Part shown: in pieces, positions 29,701 through 38,850 of the stretch
Position numbering within the stretch: position 1 is the first letter of the stretch
Layout of the letters: every line of letters starts with the position of its first letter
Assembly: GCA_031277975.1 (NCBI GenBank)
Contig: JAITLI010000166.1
Span: 1-44,340 of the forward strand
Reading direction: 5' to 3'
Length of the DNA: 44,340 nucleotides
Source of the DNA: Azoarcus sp.
Lineage (GTDB): Bacteria; Pseudomonadota; Gammaproteobacteria; Burkholderiales; Rhodocyclaceae
Program-made: the position numbers and the translations under genes
The notes under the pieces: model-generated
The model's input: the letters and a program-made list of their open reading frames with translations, nothing else
What the model was told of the DNA's origin: nothing
Databases searched by the model: none

Positions 29701-30611
29701 CTCGCGTCGATGCCGCCCGCGCCGTCGCTGTCGAGCCACAAGCGCACGCCGCCGTGTCCCCGGCACGGGAACGGGTAATCCACCCATGCCCGCCAGCTAC
29801 CGAGATCGGCGCGTTCGAGTCCGACGTACAGCCGCCCGGAGGCGGTCGCCAGCGCGCCGGGATCGAAAAACTCGCCTAGTTCGCCGCGCACGTCGAGCAT
29901 CGTCGCCATCCTGGCGGGAGGTCGCGCCTTGAGCGCGAAACGATGCCGACCGCGCCCGCGGCTGAAGACAAAGCGGGCTTCTTCCAGGCGCAGCGGCGGC
30001 GCGGCGCGCAGTTCGTCGTTCCAGATCAGGGTGGCGTCGCGCACCGCGACGCGGTGCTGTCCGAGCAGCCATGTCACGAAACCGGCACCGGTTTCCCTGC
30101 CGCGGTTGCTTTCGCCGGAAGCGAGATGGATGCCCGCCACGCTCGGGACGCCATCCTTGCCGCGCCCCAGTTCGATTGTCGGCCCGATGATCTCCAGCCA
30201 GTGGAAGTCCGGCATCCGCCGCCACAGGGACGACCATGCCAGCGTGGCCTCGACTTGTTCCAGCCGCAGGACTTCCCGCCCGGCTTCGTCATGCACCGCC
30301 AGGCCGCCAAGACGCAGCCTCGGACGCAGCCCCGGCCAGCCCGTCTCCAGCCGGTCGATCTTCACCGGCAGACCGATGGCGCGGGAGAGCTGGGCGGCGA
30401 CCCATTCCGGGTGCGCGCCCACCCAGGGCAACACCCAGACGCGCAAGGCGACGAATAGCCCGCCGCCCACGAACCAGAGGACGAGAAGCAGCCACCCCAG
30501 TCCGTATATGAAACGCGCCCAGGCTCCCGGAGCGGCTTTTCGCCGATCGGCGCTCCGGGCGGACGGCTCGGGGAAAAAGGAAGAGGATTCGGAAGAGATT
30601 TTCGTATTCAC
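26712..30611 (-). CDS. yhdP: YhdP family protein (AsmA-like, inter-membrane lipid transport)
   Basis: The 1299-residue protein has one N-terminal membrane helix (about 34-60, FIYGLGWLLLVLWFVGGGLF) and a very long beta-rich periplasmic body. A C-terminal section containing PAAGAVTYLAQKALGDPIEKM followed by YTITGNWSDPLVE is diagnostic for the TIGR02099/YhdP family. YhdP, TamB and YdbH form bridges that move phospholipids to the outer membrane. The start is a GTG at 30611, with no clear ribosome site and no better alternative. It diverges from glnE across 198 bases and is probably monocistronic. Confidence 0.92.
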   Translation of the reverse strand: MNTKISSESSSFFPEPSARSADRRKAAPGAWARFIYGLGWLLLVLWFVGGGLFVALRVWVLPWVGAHPEWVAAQLSRAIGLPVKIDRLETGWPGLRPRLRLGGLAVHDEAGREVLRLEQVEATLAWSSLWRRMPDFHWLEIIGPTIELGRGKDGVPSVAGIHLASGESNRGRETGAGFVTWLLGQHRVAVRDATLIWNDELRAAPPLRLEEARFVFSRGRGRHRFALKARPPARMATMLDVRGELGEFFDPGALATASGRLYVGLERADLGSWRAWVDYPFPCRGHGGVRLWLDSDGAGGIDASADVQLDGVEATLAPELPPLRLTRLSGNLRLHRATGKTEMSARELWLVMGNGGKLAPTDFTLRLHQTDDGAVSGGEFSASAFDLAVLAHLAGRLPLSDESMRAALAALDLRGRVRALSFGWRGRIAAPHAWTLKTYFEDAGFAALGAIPGAGGLSGRIEGNEQTGNFTIASRDAHLDLPAVFEEARIFFAALDVDGGWKRQNGRLELMFEAVKFANDDAEGAASGRYWRTNGEPGEVDFTAKLARADGAAVWRYLPRAVNERVHEWVQGAIQHGKVSGVSMELRGRLKDFPFREKQGRFFVKADVTGGQIEYAAGWPALEDIAGELRFEGPGLSIEASKARIFETHLERIRLGIPDLGAGVMAVEGTANGPSADFLRFIAESPLPARLRDFTAPLWAEGNGQLDLNLVIPLRELEATTVSGDYHFAANRIGFAEGWPTLENAGGNLSFTGDRLRIPSIRAHMLGAPVAVEGSTTAAGLSLHARGQADMASARKTFPWPLLERLDGIVDWQAELAFGHDNAWAIMHLGLDDLRSRLPAPFAKERGEKWPLEIVAISSGEGKSQRLVAKLGKWLDVELERDAAGALRGGVSVNQPARQDGTGIQVAAAFDTLDIDAWRRILDEKRGGGDEAPPLAGVTLEAGQLRAFGRTFNAVKLRALADAEGWKAKLESAEAQGDLIWRKAGDGMLSARLRRLALPGEEARNESENEMPPPQSLPGLDIRAEQFALGGSELGRLEVRALNQDGHWRLDKFSVHHPDAQFSGSGVWQPGEQGRTQVDFTLSTSNIGHLAKTLGYANIVRGGQATLSGQLSWQDMPLRIDYRTLSGQLDLNARNGRFEQLEPGVGRLFGVLSLQALPRRATLDFRDVFSEGFIFDRIAGNIAVANGVMRTDKIEIAGPAARVFMSGQADVAEETQDLRVTVRPTLAESVAVGAAVVNPAAGAVTYLAQKALGDPIEKMFSYDYTITGNWSDPLVEKVVTVQPAKQTSVGDEGLLQGLP

Positions 30612-30809
30612 GTAAATAACATAACAAAAGAAGACCGCACACGAAAAGTACGGATTTCCACCGCTTCACGGCGAGCAAACGATTCCTGTGGCGGCTGCTC
30701 CCCGCTGCAAGGCTACAATGCGGCGTCCCCCCGGGACGCGAAGTCACAGCGCAAAATAACAAATATCGTCGCGGGAAAATACATTTTACCAATTCTGGGA
30801 GTCCATTCG

Positions 30810-33518
30810 ATGCCGTTCGATACAACAGCATCCGCGGGGATCGTCAACCGCGCCGCGCGCCAGTCGCACTTCCTGCGGCGCATGCTCGACAGCCGCCCGT
30901 GGCTGGACGAATGCCTGACCGGCGGACTCGGAGGCGCGATCGGCGGCGAGGCCATGCGCGCCTTCATCGCCCGCCAGGGCGCCGACGAAGCCAACCTGCG
31001 CCCCGTCCTGCGCCGTCTGCGCACTTGGGTGCTGTGCCATCTGATCGTGCGCGATCTCGGCGGCCTGGCCGATCTGGCCGAAGTCACCGAAACCATGACC
31101 ACGCTCGCCGAAACCGCCATCGCCCACGCCCACGCCGTCCTGCGCGCGGCGCTGCTTGCGCGCCACGGCGCGCCGCGCGCCCCGGACGGCGCGGAGCAGG
31201 AATTGCTCATCATCGGCATGGGCAAACTCGGCGGGCGCGAACTCAACGTCAGTTCCGACATCGACCTGATCTTCCTCTACCCCGAGGACGGCGACAGCGA
31301 TGGCCCGAAGCCCGTCAGCAATTTCGAATTCTTCGCGCGCCTGGGCAAGCAGATCATCGCCGCGCTGGCCGAACTCACCGAGCACGGCCAGGTTTTCCGC
31401 GTCGACATGCGGCTGCGCCCCAACGGCGACTCCGGGCCGCTCGTAGCCAGCCTCGACATGCTGGAGAACTACTTCGTCACCCAAGGCCGGGAATGGGAAC
31501 GCTACGCTTGGATCAAGGCCCGGCTCCTCACCGGCGAGGCGACGGCGCACGCCCTGCGCGCCATCGTCCGTCCTTTCGTCTTCCGCAAATACCTCGATTT
31601 CGGCGCCATCGGCGCCATGCGCGAACTGCACGCCCAAATACGGCGCGAAGTCGCCCGCCGCGACCGCGCCCACAACATCAAACTCGGCCCCGGCGGCATC
31701 CGCGAAATCGAATTCATCGCCCAGGTATTCCAACTTATCCGCGGCGGGCGCGACCAAGCATTGCAAATATGCCCGACGCTGCGGGTGCTCGATTGCCTTG
31801 CCGAACGCGGCATCCTCAAGGCCGAAGCCGTCGAAGAACTCGGCGCGGCCTATGTCTTCCTGCGCCGCCTCGAACACCGGCTGCAATACATCGACGACGC
31901 CCAGACCCACGACCTGCCCGCGAACACCGGCGACCAGGCCCTGATCGCGGAGACCATGGGCTTTGCCGGCTACCCCGCGCTGCTCGCGGCGCTCGATCGC
32001 CACCGCGCCGCCGTCAGCCGCCATTTCGAGACCGTGTTCGGCGAACCGGACGAGGCTGAAGACGATTCGCACAAGCTCGCCGACATCTGGCAAAACATCG
32101 CCGACGACGGCGAGGCCGCCGCCACGCTGATCCGGCTCGGCTACCGCGATCCGGACGCCGCCGCCGCGCGCCTGGCCGCCACGCGCGCCGGCGCGCGCTA
32201 CCGCCAGCTTCCCGGCAACATCCGCGCCCGTTTCGACGCCCTGATGCCCCGCCTGCTCGCTACCGCCGCCGCCGCGCCGAACGCCGACGACGCGCTGGCG
32301 CGCTGCCTCGACCTGCTCGACAGCATCGCCCGGCGCGGCGCCTATCTCGCTTTGCTGCAACAGTACCCGCAAGCCCTGCGCCGGGTCGTCGACCTCGCCA
32401 GCGCCTCGCACTGGGCGGCGCAATACCTGTGCCGCCACCCCATCCTGCTCGACGAACTGCTCGACGGCAACGCACAGGAAGCCATTCCCGGCTGGCCGCG
32501 CTTCCAGCGTGAACTGGCCGCCGAACTCGACGCCATCGAACCGGACATGGAACGGCAAATGGATCTGATGCGCGAACGCCATCACGTCCAGGTCTTCCGC
32601 CTGCTCACCCGGGATCTCGCCGGCCTGCTCAGCGTGGAAACGCTCGCCGACCACCTCTCGATGCTGGCCGACATCATGCTCGACCTGGCCATCACCCTGT
32701 GCTGGCGCAAAATCAGGAACCGCCACCGCGATGCCCCCCGCTTCGCCGTCATCGGCTACGGCAAACTCGGCGGCAAGGAACTGGGCTACGCCTCCGATCT
32801 CGATCTGATCTTCCTCTATGACGACGAAGCCCCCGAAGCGGGCGAACGCTACGCCCGCCTGGCGCAACGCATCAGCTCGTGGCTATCGAGCCGCACCGCC
32901 GCCGGTATCCTGTTCGAGACCGACCTGCGCCTGCGCCCCAACGGCGAATCCGGCCTTGTCGCCTGCTCGCTCGCCGCCTTTCGCGAGTATCAACTCAAAT
33001 CCGCCTGGGTCTGGGAACACCAGGCATTGACCCGCGCCCGTTACACTGCGGGCGACGCGGCGCTGGGCGCGGCGTTCGAGCACCTCCGCGACGAAGTCCT
33101 GCGCCTGCCGCGCGACCGGCAGACATTGCGCGCCGACGTCATCGCCATGCGCGACAAAATGCGCGCCGCCCACGCAGGCAAAAGCCCGCTTTTCGACCTC
33201 AAGCACGACGCGGGCGGCCTCGTCGACGTCGAATTCCTGATCCAGTACCTCGTGCTCGGCCACGCCCACGCCCACCCCGGACTGACGCGCAACCTCGGCA
33301 ACATCGCCCTCCTGGGCATCGCCGCCGATCTCGGCCTGATCCCCGCCGGACTCGCCGCCGCCTGTGCCGATAGCTACCGCCGCCTGCGCCAGTCGCAGCA
33401 CCGCCAGCGCCTCAACGACCAACCCTCCCGCATCCCGCGCGACGAAGCCGCCCCCCTGTGCGCGCCGGTGCTGGCGCTGTGGCGGGAAGTCTTCGGCGCG
33501 ATGATCGCGGACGCCTGA
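30810..33518 (+). CDS. glnE: Bifunctional glutamine synthetase adenylyltransferase/deadenylase GlnE
   Basis: The 902-residue protein adds and removes AMP on glutamine synthetase in response to glutamine and PII. Both nucleotidyltransferase domains are visible: GMGKLGGRELNVSSDIDL starting near residue 136 (deadenylation half) and GYGKLGGKELGYASDLDL near 649 (adenylylation half), each followed by LIFLY and by RLRPNG downstream. GGGAG precedes the ATG at 30810 by nine bases. A TACAAT box at 30714-30719 could be a -10 element of its promoter. The length is slightly shorter than the 946 residues of Escherichia coli GlnE. Confidence 0.96.
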   Translation: MPFDTTASAGIVNRAARQSHFLRRMLDSRPWLDECLTGGLGGAIGGEAMRAFIARQGADEANLRPVLRRLRTWVLCHLIVRDLGGLADLAEVTETMTTLAETAIAHAHAVLRAALLARHGAPRAPDGAEQELLIIGMGKLGGRELNVSSDIDLIFLYPEDGDSDGPKPVSNFEFFARLGKQIIAALAELTEHGQVFRVDMRLRPNGDSGPLVASLDMLENYFVTQGREWERYAWIKARLLTGEATAHALRAIVRPFVFRKYLDFGAIGAMRELHAQIRREVARRDRAHNIKLGPGGIREIEFIAQVFQLIRGGRDQALQICPTLRVLDCLAERGILKAEAVEELGAAYVFLRRLEHRLQYIDDAQTHDLPANTGDQALIAETMGFAGYPALLAALDRHRAAVSRHFETVFGEPDEAEDDSHKLADIWQNIADDGEAAATLIRLGYRDPDAAAARLAATRAGARYRQLPGNIRARFDALMPRLLATAAAAPNADDALARCLDLLDSIARRGAYLALLQQYPQALRRVVDLASASHWAAQYLCRHPILLDELLDGNAQEAIPGWPRFQRELAAELDAIEPDMERQMDLMRERHHVQVFRLLTRDLAGLLSVETLADHLSMLADIMLDLAITLCWRKIRNRHRDAPRFAVIGYGKLGGKELGYASDLDLIFLYDDEAPEAGERYARLAQRISSWLSSRTAAGILFETDLRLRPNGESGLVACSLAAFREYQLKSAWVWEHQALTRARYTAGDAALGAAFEHLRDEVLRLPRDRQTLRADVIAMRDKMRAAHAGKSPLFDLKHDAGGLVDVEFLIQYLVLGHAHAHPGLTRNLGNIALLGIAADLGLIPAGLAAACADSYRRLRQSQHRQRLNDQPSRIPRDEAAPLCAPVLALWREVFGAMIADA

Positions 33519-33587
33519 GCGCGCCGGCGATGCTGATGAAAGAAGGGAGAGTGTTTACGTTTACGATCAGCGGTGCTTCGCGCCGTT

Positions 33588-33640
33588 TGGAACGAACTGG
33601 ATTGCCGCGGGCCTGCGGCCCTCGCAATGACGAGGTGGGA
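33588..33640 (+). repeat. Single full-length ATTGC...GCAAT palindromic repeat unit
   Basis: This 53-base unit matches 9364-9416 at 47 positions. Four of the six changes are paired changes in the inner stem, which is GGGCC/GGCCC here and GGCGC/GCGCC there, around the same TGC loop. It lies in the 284-base gap between glnE and the exonuclease gene. Confidence 0.85.
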
Positions 33641-33693
33641 CGGCTTTCGCAGTGCCGAGCGGGGGAAGGTTTTCGCAATGTCGGGTTCTTCCA

Positions 33694-33744
33694 ATGAATT
33701 CCCATCCCCCGCTTGCGGGTGTACAGGGCGGGAGAGGGGAGTCC
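33694..33744 (+). repeat. Second dispersed element, copy B
   Basis: This stretch resembles 18531-18593 (see there) and contains GCTTGCGGGTGTA and GGGAGAGGGGAGTCCC. Like copy A it follows a palindromic unit closely. The rest of the gap to 33802 holds no gene I can see. Confidence 0.45.
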
Positions 33745-33802
33745 CAAACGCCGCTGTTCGGAGTGTGTGGCTGTAGCTACCTACGTGTTTATTCCACCGG
33801 AT

Positions 33803-34609
33803 TCATTTGCCCGGGGGTTCCACGTTCCAGGCGGCGAGGAATTCGCGCCAGTGCGGGGCGTCGATTTTCTCCAGGGTGCTGCGCACCATGGCGACTTCGC
33901 GCGCCCAGGCGGCGGCGTCCAGGATGCCGCGCATTTTCAGGAAACGCAGGTAGACGAGGCCGGTGTTGACGACGTCGGTTTCACAGTAATCGCGGATTTC
34001 GGCGATACGACCCGCCTGCCATGCCGCCCAGACGGCGGAGCCGTCCATGCCGAGTTTGCCGGGATAGCCCATCAGTTTGGCGAGATCGTCGAGCGGGGCA
34101 TTGGCGCGCGGCTGGTAGAGCGCGAGCAAGTCCATCAGGTCGAGGTGACGGGCATGGTAGCGGCTGATGTAGTTGTTCCACTTGAAGTCGCGCGAGTCGG
34201 CGTAGTCGCCATCGCCAAGATCCCAGTAGCGCGGCGCGGCGACGCCGTGGAGCAGCCCGCGATAGTGCAGCACGGGTAGGTCGAACCCGCCGCCATTCCA
34301 GGAGACGAGTTGCGGGGTGTATTTTTCGATGCCGTCGAAAAAACGCTGGATGATCTCGCCTTCATTGTTGTCGGGTTCGGAGAGGGAGAAGACGCGGAAC
34401 TGGCCGGGGCTATGGAGGGCGCAGGAGATGGTGACAATCCGTTGCAGGTAGTGGGGCAGGAAGTCGTTGCCGGTGGCGGCGCGGCGTTGCTGGAAGATGA
34501 ATTCGGCGACTTCGCCGTCGGAGAGGCTTTCTTCGGGCAGGCCGTGAAGACGGCGCAGGCCGGCGATGTCCGGGATGGTTTCGATGTCGAAGATGAGCGC
34601 GGGAGCCAT
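33803..34609 (-). CDS. PolB-like 3'-5' exonuclease domain protein
   Basis: The 268-residue protein belongs to the predicted 3'-5' exonuclease family related to the proofreading domain of DNA polymerase B. The DEDD-type residues are visible: D8 and E10 in FDIETIPD, an aspartate in SWNGGGFDLPVLHYR, and the C-terminal YCETDVVNTGLVYLRF motif. It has no polymerase domain. It would act on DNA or RNA 3' ends, but its role is not established. It is the last gene of the minus-strand run from lapA, 18 bases after cysM, and is probably cotranscribed with it. Confidence 0.85.
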   Translation of the reverse strand: MAPALIFDIETIPDIAGLRRLHGLPEESLSDGEVAEFIFQQRRAATGNDFLPHYLQRIVTISCALHSPGQFRVFSLSEPDNNEGEIIQRFFDGIEKYTPQLVSWNGGGFDLPVLHYRGLLHGVAAPRYWDLGDGDYADSRDFKWNNYISRYHARHLDLMDLLALYQPRANAPLDDLAKLMGYPGKLGMDGSAVWAAWQAGRIAEIRDYCETDVVNTGLVYLRFLKMRGILDAAAWAREVAMVRSTLEKIDAPHWREFLAAWNVEPPGK

Positions 34610-34627
34610 GGTGTATTTCCAGGCAGG

Positions 34628-35518
34628 TCAGGCGGGAAAGACGCCGGTGGAAAGGTAGCGGTCGCCGCGATCGCAGACGACGCTGACGATGACGGCGTTT
34701 TCCAGCCCGGCCGCGAGCCGCAGCGCCACGTGCATGGCGCCGCCCGAGGAGATGCCCGCGAAGATGCCTTCTTCGCGCGCGAGCCGCCGGGTCATGTCTT
34801 CGGCGTCGGCCTGGCTGACGTATTCGAGCAGGTCGACGCGGGCGCCGTCGTAGATGCGCGGCAGGTATTCTTCCTGCCATTTGCGGATACCGGGGATTTG
34901 CGAGCCTTCTTCCGGCTGGCAGCCGATGATCCGGATGGCGGGGTTTTGTTCTTTGAGGTAGCGCGCAACGCCCATCAGGGTGCCGGTGGTGCCCATGGAA
35001 CTGACGAAGTGGGTGAGGCGCCCGCCGGTCTGCTCCCAGATTTCCGGGCCGGTGGTCTCATAGTGCGCTTGCGGGTTGTCGGGGTTGGCGAATTGGTCGA
35101 GGATGACGCCGCGCCCTTCGTCGCGCATTTTTTCGGCGACGTCGCGCGCCATTTCCATGCCGCCGTCGCGGGGGGTGAGCACGAGTTCGGCGCCGAAGGC
35201 GCGCATGGTCTGGCGGCGTTCGACGCTCTGGTTTTCGGGCATCACCAAGATCATGCGGTAGCCGCGAATGGCCGCCGCCATCGCCAGGGCGATGCCGGTA
35301 TTGCCGCTGGTGGCTTCGATGAGGCTGTCGCCGGGTTTGATCTGGCCGCGCGCTTCGGCCCGCAGGATCATTGAGAGCGCGGGCCGATCCTTGACCGAGC
35401 CGGCGGGGTTGTTGCCTTCGAGCTTGGCGAGGATGACGTTGCCGCGTCCGGCCTCGATGCGCTTGAGCCGCACCAGCGGCGTTTGCCCGACGTAATCTTC
35501 GAGCGTCTTGAATTCCAT
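34628..35518 (-). CDS. cysM: Cysteine synthase B (CysM)
   Basis: The 296-residue PLP enzyme joins O-acetylserine and sulfide or thiosulfate to make cysteine. PLP is bound by K43 in NNPAGSVKDRPA, the substrate loop is TSGNTG at 70-75, and the phosphate cradle is GTTGTLMG. The sequence EGNNPAGSVKDRPA followed by RRQTMRAFGAEL fits the CysM rather than the CysK branch. I took the ATG at 35518, with AGGAG six bases upstream, because MEFKTLEDYVGQTPL is the family N-terminus; the frame is open further upstream into ugd. It lies 34 bases after ugd. Confidence 0.93.
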   Translation of the reverse strand: MEFKTLEDYVGQTPLVRLKRIEAGRGNVILAKLEGNNPAGSVKDRPALSMILRAEARGQIKPGDSLIEATSGNTGIALAMAAAIRGYRMILVMPENQSVERRQTMRAFGAELVLTPRDGGMEMARDVAEKMRDEGRGVILDQFANPDNPQAHYETTGPEIWEQTGGRLTHFVSSMGTTGTLMGVARYLKEQNPAIRIIGCQPEEGSQIPGIRKWQEEYLPRIYDGARVDLLEYVSQADAEDMTRRLAREEGIFAGISSGGAMHVALRLAAGLENAVIVSVVCDRGDRYLSTGVFPA

Positions 35519-35552
35519 TTCCACTCCTGTCGGTGGCGTGGACGGCGCGGGA

Positions 35553-36887
35553 TCAGCGCCGCCCCATGCCATGGTATTCGATGCCGCAGCGCCGCATCGC
35601 AGCCGGATCATACATGTTGCGCCCGTCGAAAATGAGGGGCTGTTTGAGCGCGGCGCGAATGGCGTCGAAATCCGGACTGCGGAATTCCTTCCATTCGGTG
35701 ACGATGACGAGGGCGTCCGCGCCGGCAAGGGCGTCCATGGGACGCGCCGCATAGTCCAATCCCGCCAGCCCCGCGCGTTCGTCCGCGAAAATGCGGCGCG
35801 CTTCGTTCATCGCCACCGGATCGTAGGCGATGATGCGCGCGCCGCGCCGGAGCAATTCGGCGATGATGACGCGGCTCGGCGCTTCGCGCATGTCGTCGGT
35901 GTCGGGCTTGAAAGCCAGTCCCCAAAGGGCGAAGCGCAAACCGTCGAGCTTTTCGCCGAAGCGGGCGACGATTTTGTCCACGAGACGGTACTTTTGCGCT
36001 TCGTTGGCGGCCTCCACCGCGCGCAACACTAGGAGATCGTGCCCGGCCTCACCGCCGGTGCGCACCAGCGCTTTCACGTCCTTGGGAAAGCACGAGCCGC
36101 CGTAGCCGCAGCCGGCGTAGAGGAAATGCCAGCCGATGCGCGGGTCGGAGCCGATGCCTTGTCTGACCAGTTCGATGTCCGCGCCGAGGGTTTCGGCGAG
36201 GTTCGCCAGTTCGTTCATGAAGCTGATGCGGGTGGCGAGCATGGCGTTGGCGGCGTATTTGGTGAGTTCGGCGCTTTTGATGTCCATGACGACCAGCTTT
36301 TCCCGGTTGCGCTGGAAAGGCGCGTAAAGCTCGTGCATCAGGGCGATGGCGCGCGCGTCTTCCGCGCCGACGATGATGCGGTCGGGGCGCATGAAGTCTT
36401 CCACCGCCGCGCCTTCCTTGAGGAATTCGGGGTTGGAGACCACCGCGTAATCAATTTCCGCGCCGCGCGCCGCCAGCGCTTCGGCGAGCGCGGCGCGCAC
36501 CTTATCGCCGGTGCCGACCGGAACGGTCGATTTGTCGACCACGACGCGGTAGCTGTCCATGTGGCGACCAATGTTGCGCGCCGCTGCAAGCACGTATTGC
36601 AGATCCGCCGAGCCGTCCTCGTCGGGCGGCGTGCCGACAGCGATGAATTGCACCGTACCGTGGCGGACGGCGCGCTCGCCATCGGTGGTGAAGGCCAGCC
36701 GTCCCGCCTCGACATTGCGGCGCACGATTTCCAGCAGGCCGGGTTCGTGGATGGGGATGCCGCCCTCTTCCAGGATGCGGATCTTGGCCGGATCGACATC
36801 AAGGCAGAGCACATCGTTGCCGACATCGGCCAGGCACGCGCCGCTGACGAGTCCGACATAACCAGTTCCGATGATCGTGACTTTCAT
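35553..36887 (-). CDS. ugd: UDP-glucose 6-dehydrogenase
   Basis: The 444-residue enzyme oxidises UDP-glucose to UDP-glucuronate with NAD+, feeding capsule, exopolysaccharide or LPS sugar pathways. The N-terminal Rossmann motif is GTGYVGL (G7, G9, G12). The catalytic cysteine is C266 in [14 protein letters not shown], and [13 protein letters not shown] marks the C-terminal NAD/UDP domain. Its substrate is made by GalU, encoded at 25678. It is 18 bases from the DUF2007 gene and 34 from cysM, in the lapA-led operon. Confidence 0.95.
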   Translation of the reverse strand: MKVTIIGTGYVGLVSGACLADVGNDVLCLDVDPAKIRILEEGGIPIHEPGLLEIVRRNVEAGRLAFTTDGERAVRHGTVQFIAVGTPPDEDGSADLQYVLAAARNIGRHMDSYRVVVDKSTVPVGTGDKVRAALAEALAARGAEIDYAVVSNPEFLKEGAAVEDFMRPDRIIVGAEDARAIALMHELYAPFQRNREKLVVMDIKSAELTKYAANAMLATRISFMNELANLAETLGADIELVRQGIGSDPRIGWHFLYAGCGYGGSCFPKDVKALVRTGGEAGHDLLVLRAVEAANEAQKYRLVDKIVARFGEKLDGLRFALWGLAFKPDTDDMREAPSRVIIAELLRRGARIIAYDPVAMNEARRIFADERAGLAGLDYAARPMDALAGADALVIVTEWKEFRSPDFDAIRAALKQPLIFDGRNMYDPAAMRRCGIEYHGMGRR

Positions 36888-36905
36888 GTTTTCTCTCGCA
36901 CTGAT

Positions 36906-37211
36906 TTAACCGGGGATGAACCATCCCGCGAACAAATATTCAATTCCCACGCGCAAGAAAGGGGGTTTCTTGCGGGGCCGGGCGGATTGCGGCGCAAAAT
37001 ACATTTCTTTCAAGACTTCGACCGCATCGTCTCTCGCGTCGGGCGGAACCATCACAGTGCATACGTTATAGTGGCTGATCTGCACCCCCGGCAGGAGTCC
37101 GCCGAGATGGCGACTGTGAACGAAATAAGGAATCCCGTTCGCCATCAAAACGCTTTCCACCAGCGCGAGATACGCTGGGTTGCCGGGCTGGAGGATCGGG
37201 ACCATTGTCAT
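36906..37211 (-). CDS. DUF2007 small protein
   Basis: The 101-residue protein carries a DUF2007-type domain (LVESVLMANGIPYFVHSRHLG and a VMVPPDARDDAVEVLKEMY segment), a ferredoxin-like fold sometimes annotated as a putative signal-transducing protein. Its function is unknown. Starts at 37211 and 37205 are both possible. It sits 30 bases after lapB and 18 bases before ugd, between an LPS regulator and a sugar nucleotide enzyme. Confidence 0.82.
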   Translation of the reverse strand: MTMVPILQPGNPAYLALVESVLMANGIPYFVHSRHLGGLLPGVQISHYNVCTVMVPPDARDDAVEVLKEMYFAPQSARPRKKPPFLRVGIEYLFAGWFIPG

Positions 37212-37241
37212 GATCGGTTTACCGCCATATCTGATATCTGT

Positions 37242-38417
37242 TCAGGGGGCGAGGTCGAATTCCTCGGTGCGCTTCGGCGGATACGTCTCCCAACCGCCAC
37301 AGGCCGGACAGCGCCAGTAGAACTGCCGCGCCTTGAAGCCGCAGGCATCGCAGCGGTAGCGCGCCACCCGGCGCGTGTGGCTGTGGATCAGTTGCTTGAC
37401 CAGCTCGATGTCGCCGCGATGCTCGGCCGGTACGGTCAACATGGCGGCTTCCAGCAATTTGTCCAGGCCGAGCAGGGTCGGGTTGCGGCGCAGCTCTTCG
37501 CGCACCAGTCCGTAGGCCGCCCGCGCGCCGACTTTTTCGATTTCCCAGTGGAACAGTTCATCAAGCAGATCGAGCGAAGGATGGCGTTCCAGCCACGAGC
37601 GCAGCAGCACATGCCCTTGCTCGATGCGGCCAAGGCGGCCATAAGCGTCCAGAATCCGTTGCGCGGCGAGCGCGAGGTAAACCGGATTTTGCCCCTCGAT
37701 CCGCTTCCACGCCTCCAGCGCTTCTTCATCGCTTCTCCGCGCGACATACAAATCGCCCAGGATCAGGCTGGCGCGCACGCACTTGCGATTGATCGCCAAT
37801 GCCGCCGACACATGTTCCTCGACCGCCGCGAAGCGGGAATCGGCCAACGCCCGCACCGCCAGTTCGCAATGGAAATTGGCGATTTCGCGCTGCCAATGCA
37901 CGCTCTCGTGATCGGGCAAGGCGCTGGCGATGCCGATCGCCTTCGCCCACTCCTTTTCCTGCTGGTAGATTTCCAGCAGGTAGCGCGCCGCCGCGTCACT
38001 GACGCGCGTGTCCTTGAGCCGCAGAAACACCGCTTCGGCGCGGTCGAGCAGGCCCGCCTTGAGAAAATCCTGCCCCAATTCGCCAAGCGCCTGGAGACGC
38101 TGTTCTTCGGTGAGGTCTTCGCGGTCGACGAGCAATTGATGCATGCGGATGGCGCGGTCGGTTTCGCCGCGGCGGCGGAAGAGCGAACCGAGGGCGAAAT
38201 GCAGTTCCACCGTCTGCGGGTCGATGCGCACCGCTTCGACGAAAGCATCAATGGCCTTGTCCGGCTGCTCGTTGAGCAGGAAATTCAGCCCGCTCAGGTA
38301 GGAACGCGGCAAGGCGCGCGATTCATGCACGACCTGGCGAATGTCGATGCGCGCCGCCAGCCACCCGAGGGCGAAGAAAAGCGGCAGGGCCAGCAGCCAC
38401 CAGAATTCGATTTCCAT
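37242..38417 (-). CDS. lapB: Lipopolysaccharide assembly protein LapB (YciM)
   Basis: The 391-residue protein has an N-terminal membrane anchor (MEIEFWWLLALPLFFALGWL), a series of TPR motifs (YLSGLNFLLNEQPDKAIDAF and following) and a C-terminal rubredoxin-like metal site with CDACGF and CPACGGWE. LapB ties LPS synthesis to export by promoting FtsH degradation of LpxC. Length equals that of E. coli LapB (389). The ATG at 38417 starts the membrane anchor, four bases after the lapA stop; the open frame extends further upstream within lapA but without family similarity. Confidence 0.95.
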   Translation of the reverse strand: MEIEFWWLLALPLFFALGWLAARIDIRQVVHESRALPRSYLSGLNFLLNEQPDKAIDAFVEAVRIDPQTVELHFALGSLFRRRGETDRAIRMHQLLVDREDLTEEQRLQALGELGQDFLKAGLLDRAEAVFLRLKDTRVSDAAARYLLEIYQQEKEWAKAIGIASALPDHESVHWQREIANFHCELAVRALADSRFAAVEEHVSAALAINRKCVRASLILGDLYVARRSDEEALEAWKRIEGQNPVYLALAAQRILDAYGRLGRIEQGHVLLRSWLERHPSLDLLDELFHWEIEKVGARAAYGLVREELRRNPTLLGLDKLLEAAMLTVPAEHRGDIELVKQLIHSHTRRVARYRCDACGFKARQFYWRCPACGGWETYPPKRTEEFDLAP

Positions 38418-38421
38418 CAGC

Positions 38422-38712
38422 TCAGAGCGGTTCGGACATTCGCGCGGCCTCTTCCGGCAACGCTTTCCCGGCGCGTTCAAGCTGTCTGCGCAGGCGGGAT
38501 ATTTCGCGCCGCTGCCGCAACAGCGAAGTGATCGTGGCGGTCACCCCGAGCAGGGCGCCGACGCCAAATGCGATCAGGATGATGAACACCAACGGCAGAT
38601 GCCATTGCCTGCCGAAGAAAAAGTTCAGATCGGCGACATGGTCGTTCTTGACCGCGAAACCGAGCAGCAAAAGGAATAGAACGATACGGACGAACCAAGT
38701 GAATATGCGCAT
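38422..38712 (-). CDS. lapA: Lipopolysaccharide assembly protein LapA domain protein
   Basis: The 96-residue protein has two membrane helices (about 4-19 and 42-65) with NDHVADLNFFFGRQWHLP between them, and a C-terminal coiled coil (LRQRREISRLRRQLERAGK). This is the LapA/DUF1049 layout, and it directly precedes lapB as in other proteobacteria. I used the ATG at 38712 (MRIFTWFVRIVLF); ATGs at 38721 and 38736 are in frame, and CGGAG fits 38721 slightly better. Many betaproteobacteria carry ihfB just upstream; here that place is taken by a terminator-like sequence and broken gene pieces. Confidence 0.88.
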   Translation of the reverse strand: MRIFTWFVRIVLFLLLLGFAVKNDHVADLNFFFGRQWHLPLVFIILIAFGVGALLGVTATITSLLRQRREISRLRRQLERAGKALPEEAARMSEPL

Positions 38713-38739
38713 GCGCGGCATTATCTCCGAGTACATGGC

Positions 38740-38771
38740 AAAAAAAAAGCCGCCCTGGCCGTTTCCCGGCC
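38740..38771 (-). terminator. Rho-independent terminator-like hairpin with T9 tract, upstream of lapA
   Basis: On the minus strand GGCCG pairs with CGGCC (38757-38771, loop GGAAA), followed after seven bases by nine T residues at 38740-38748. The spacing to the T-tract is long, so the hairpin may be a degraded form. It would end a transcript coming from the scar region and isolate lapAB. Confidence 0.45.
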
Positions 38772-38850
38772 GTGGACCCGCATTGCATGGACGCGCAAGC
38801 AGGGTGAAAACCGGCCTGCCCTGCCGCGCGGGGACTCTGGAGTACCGTCG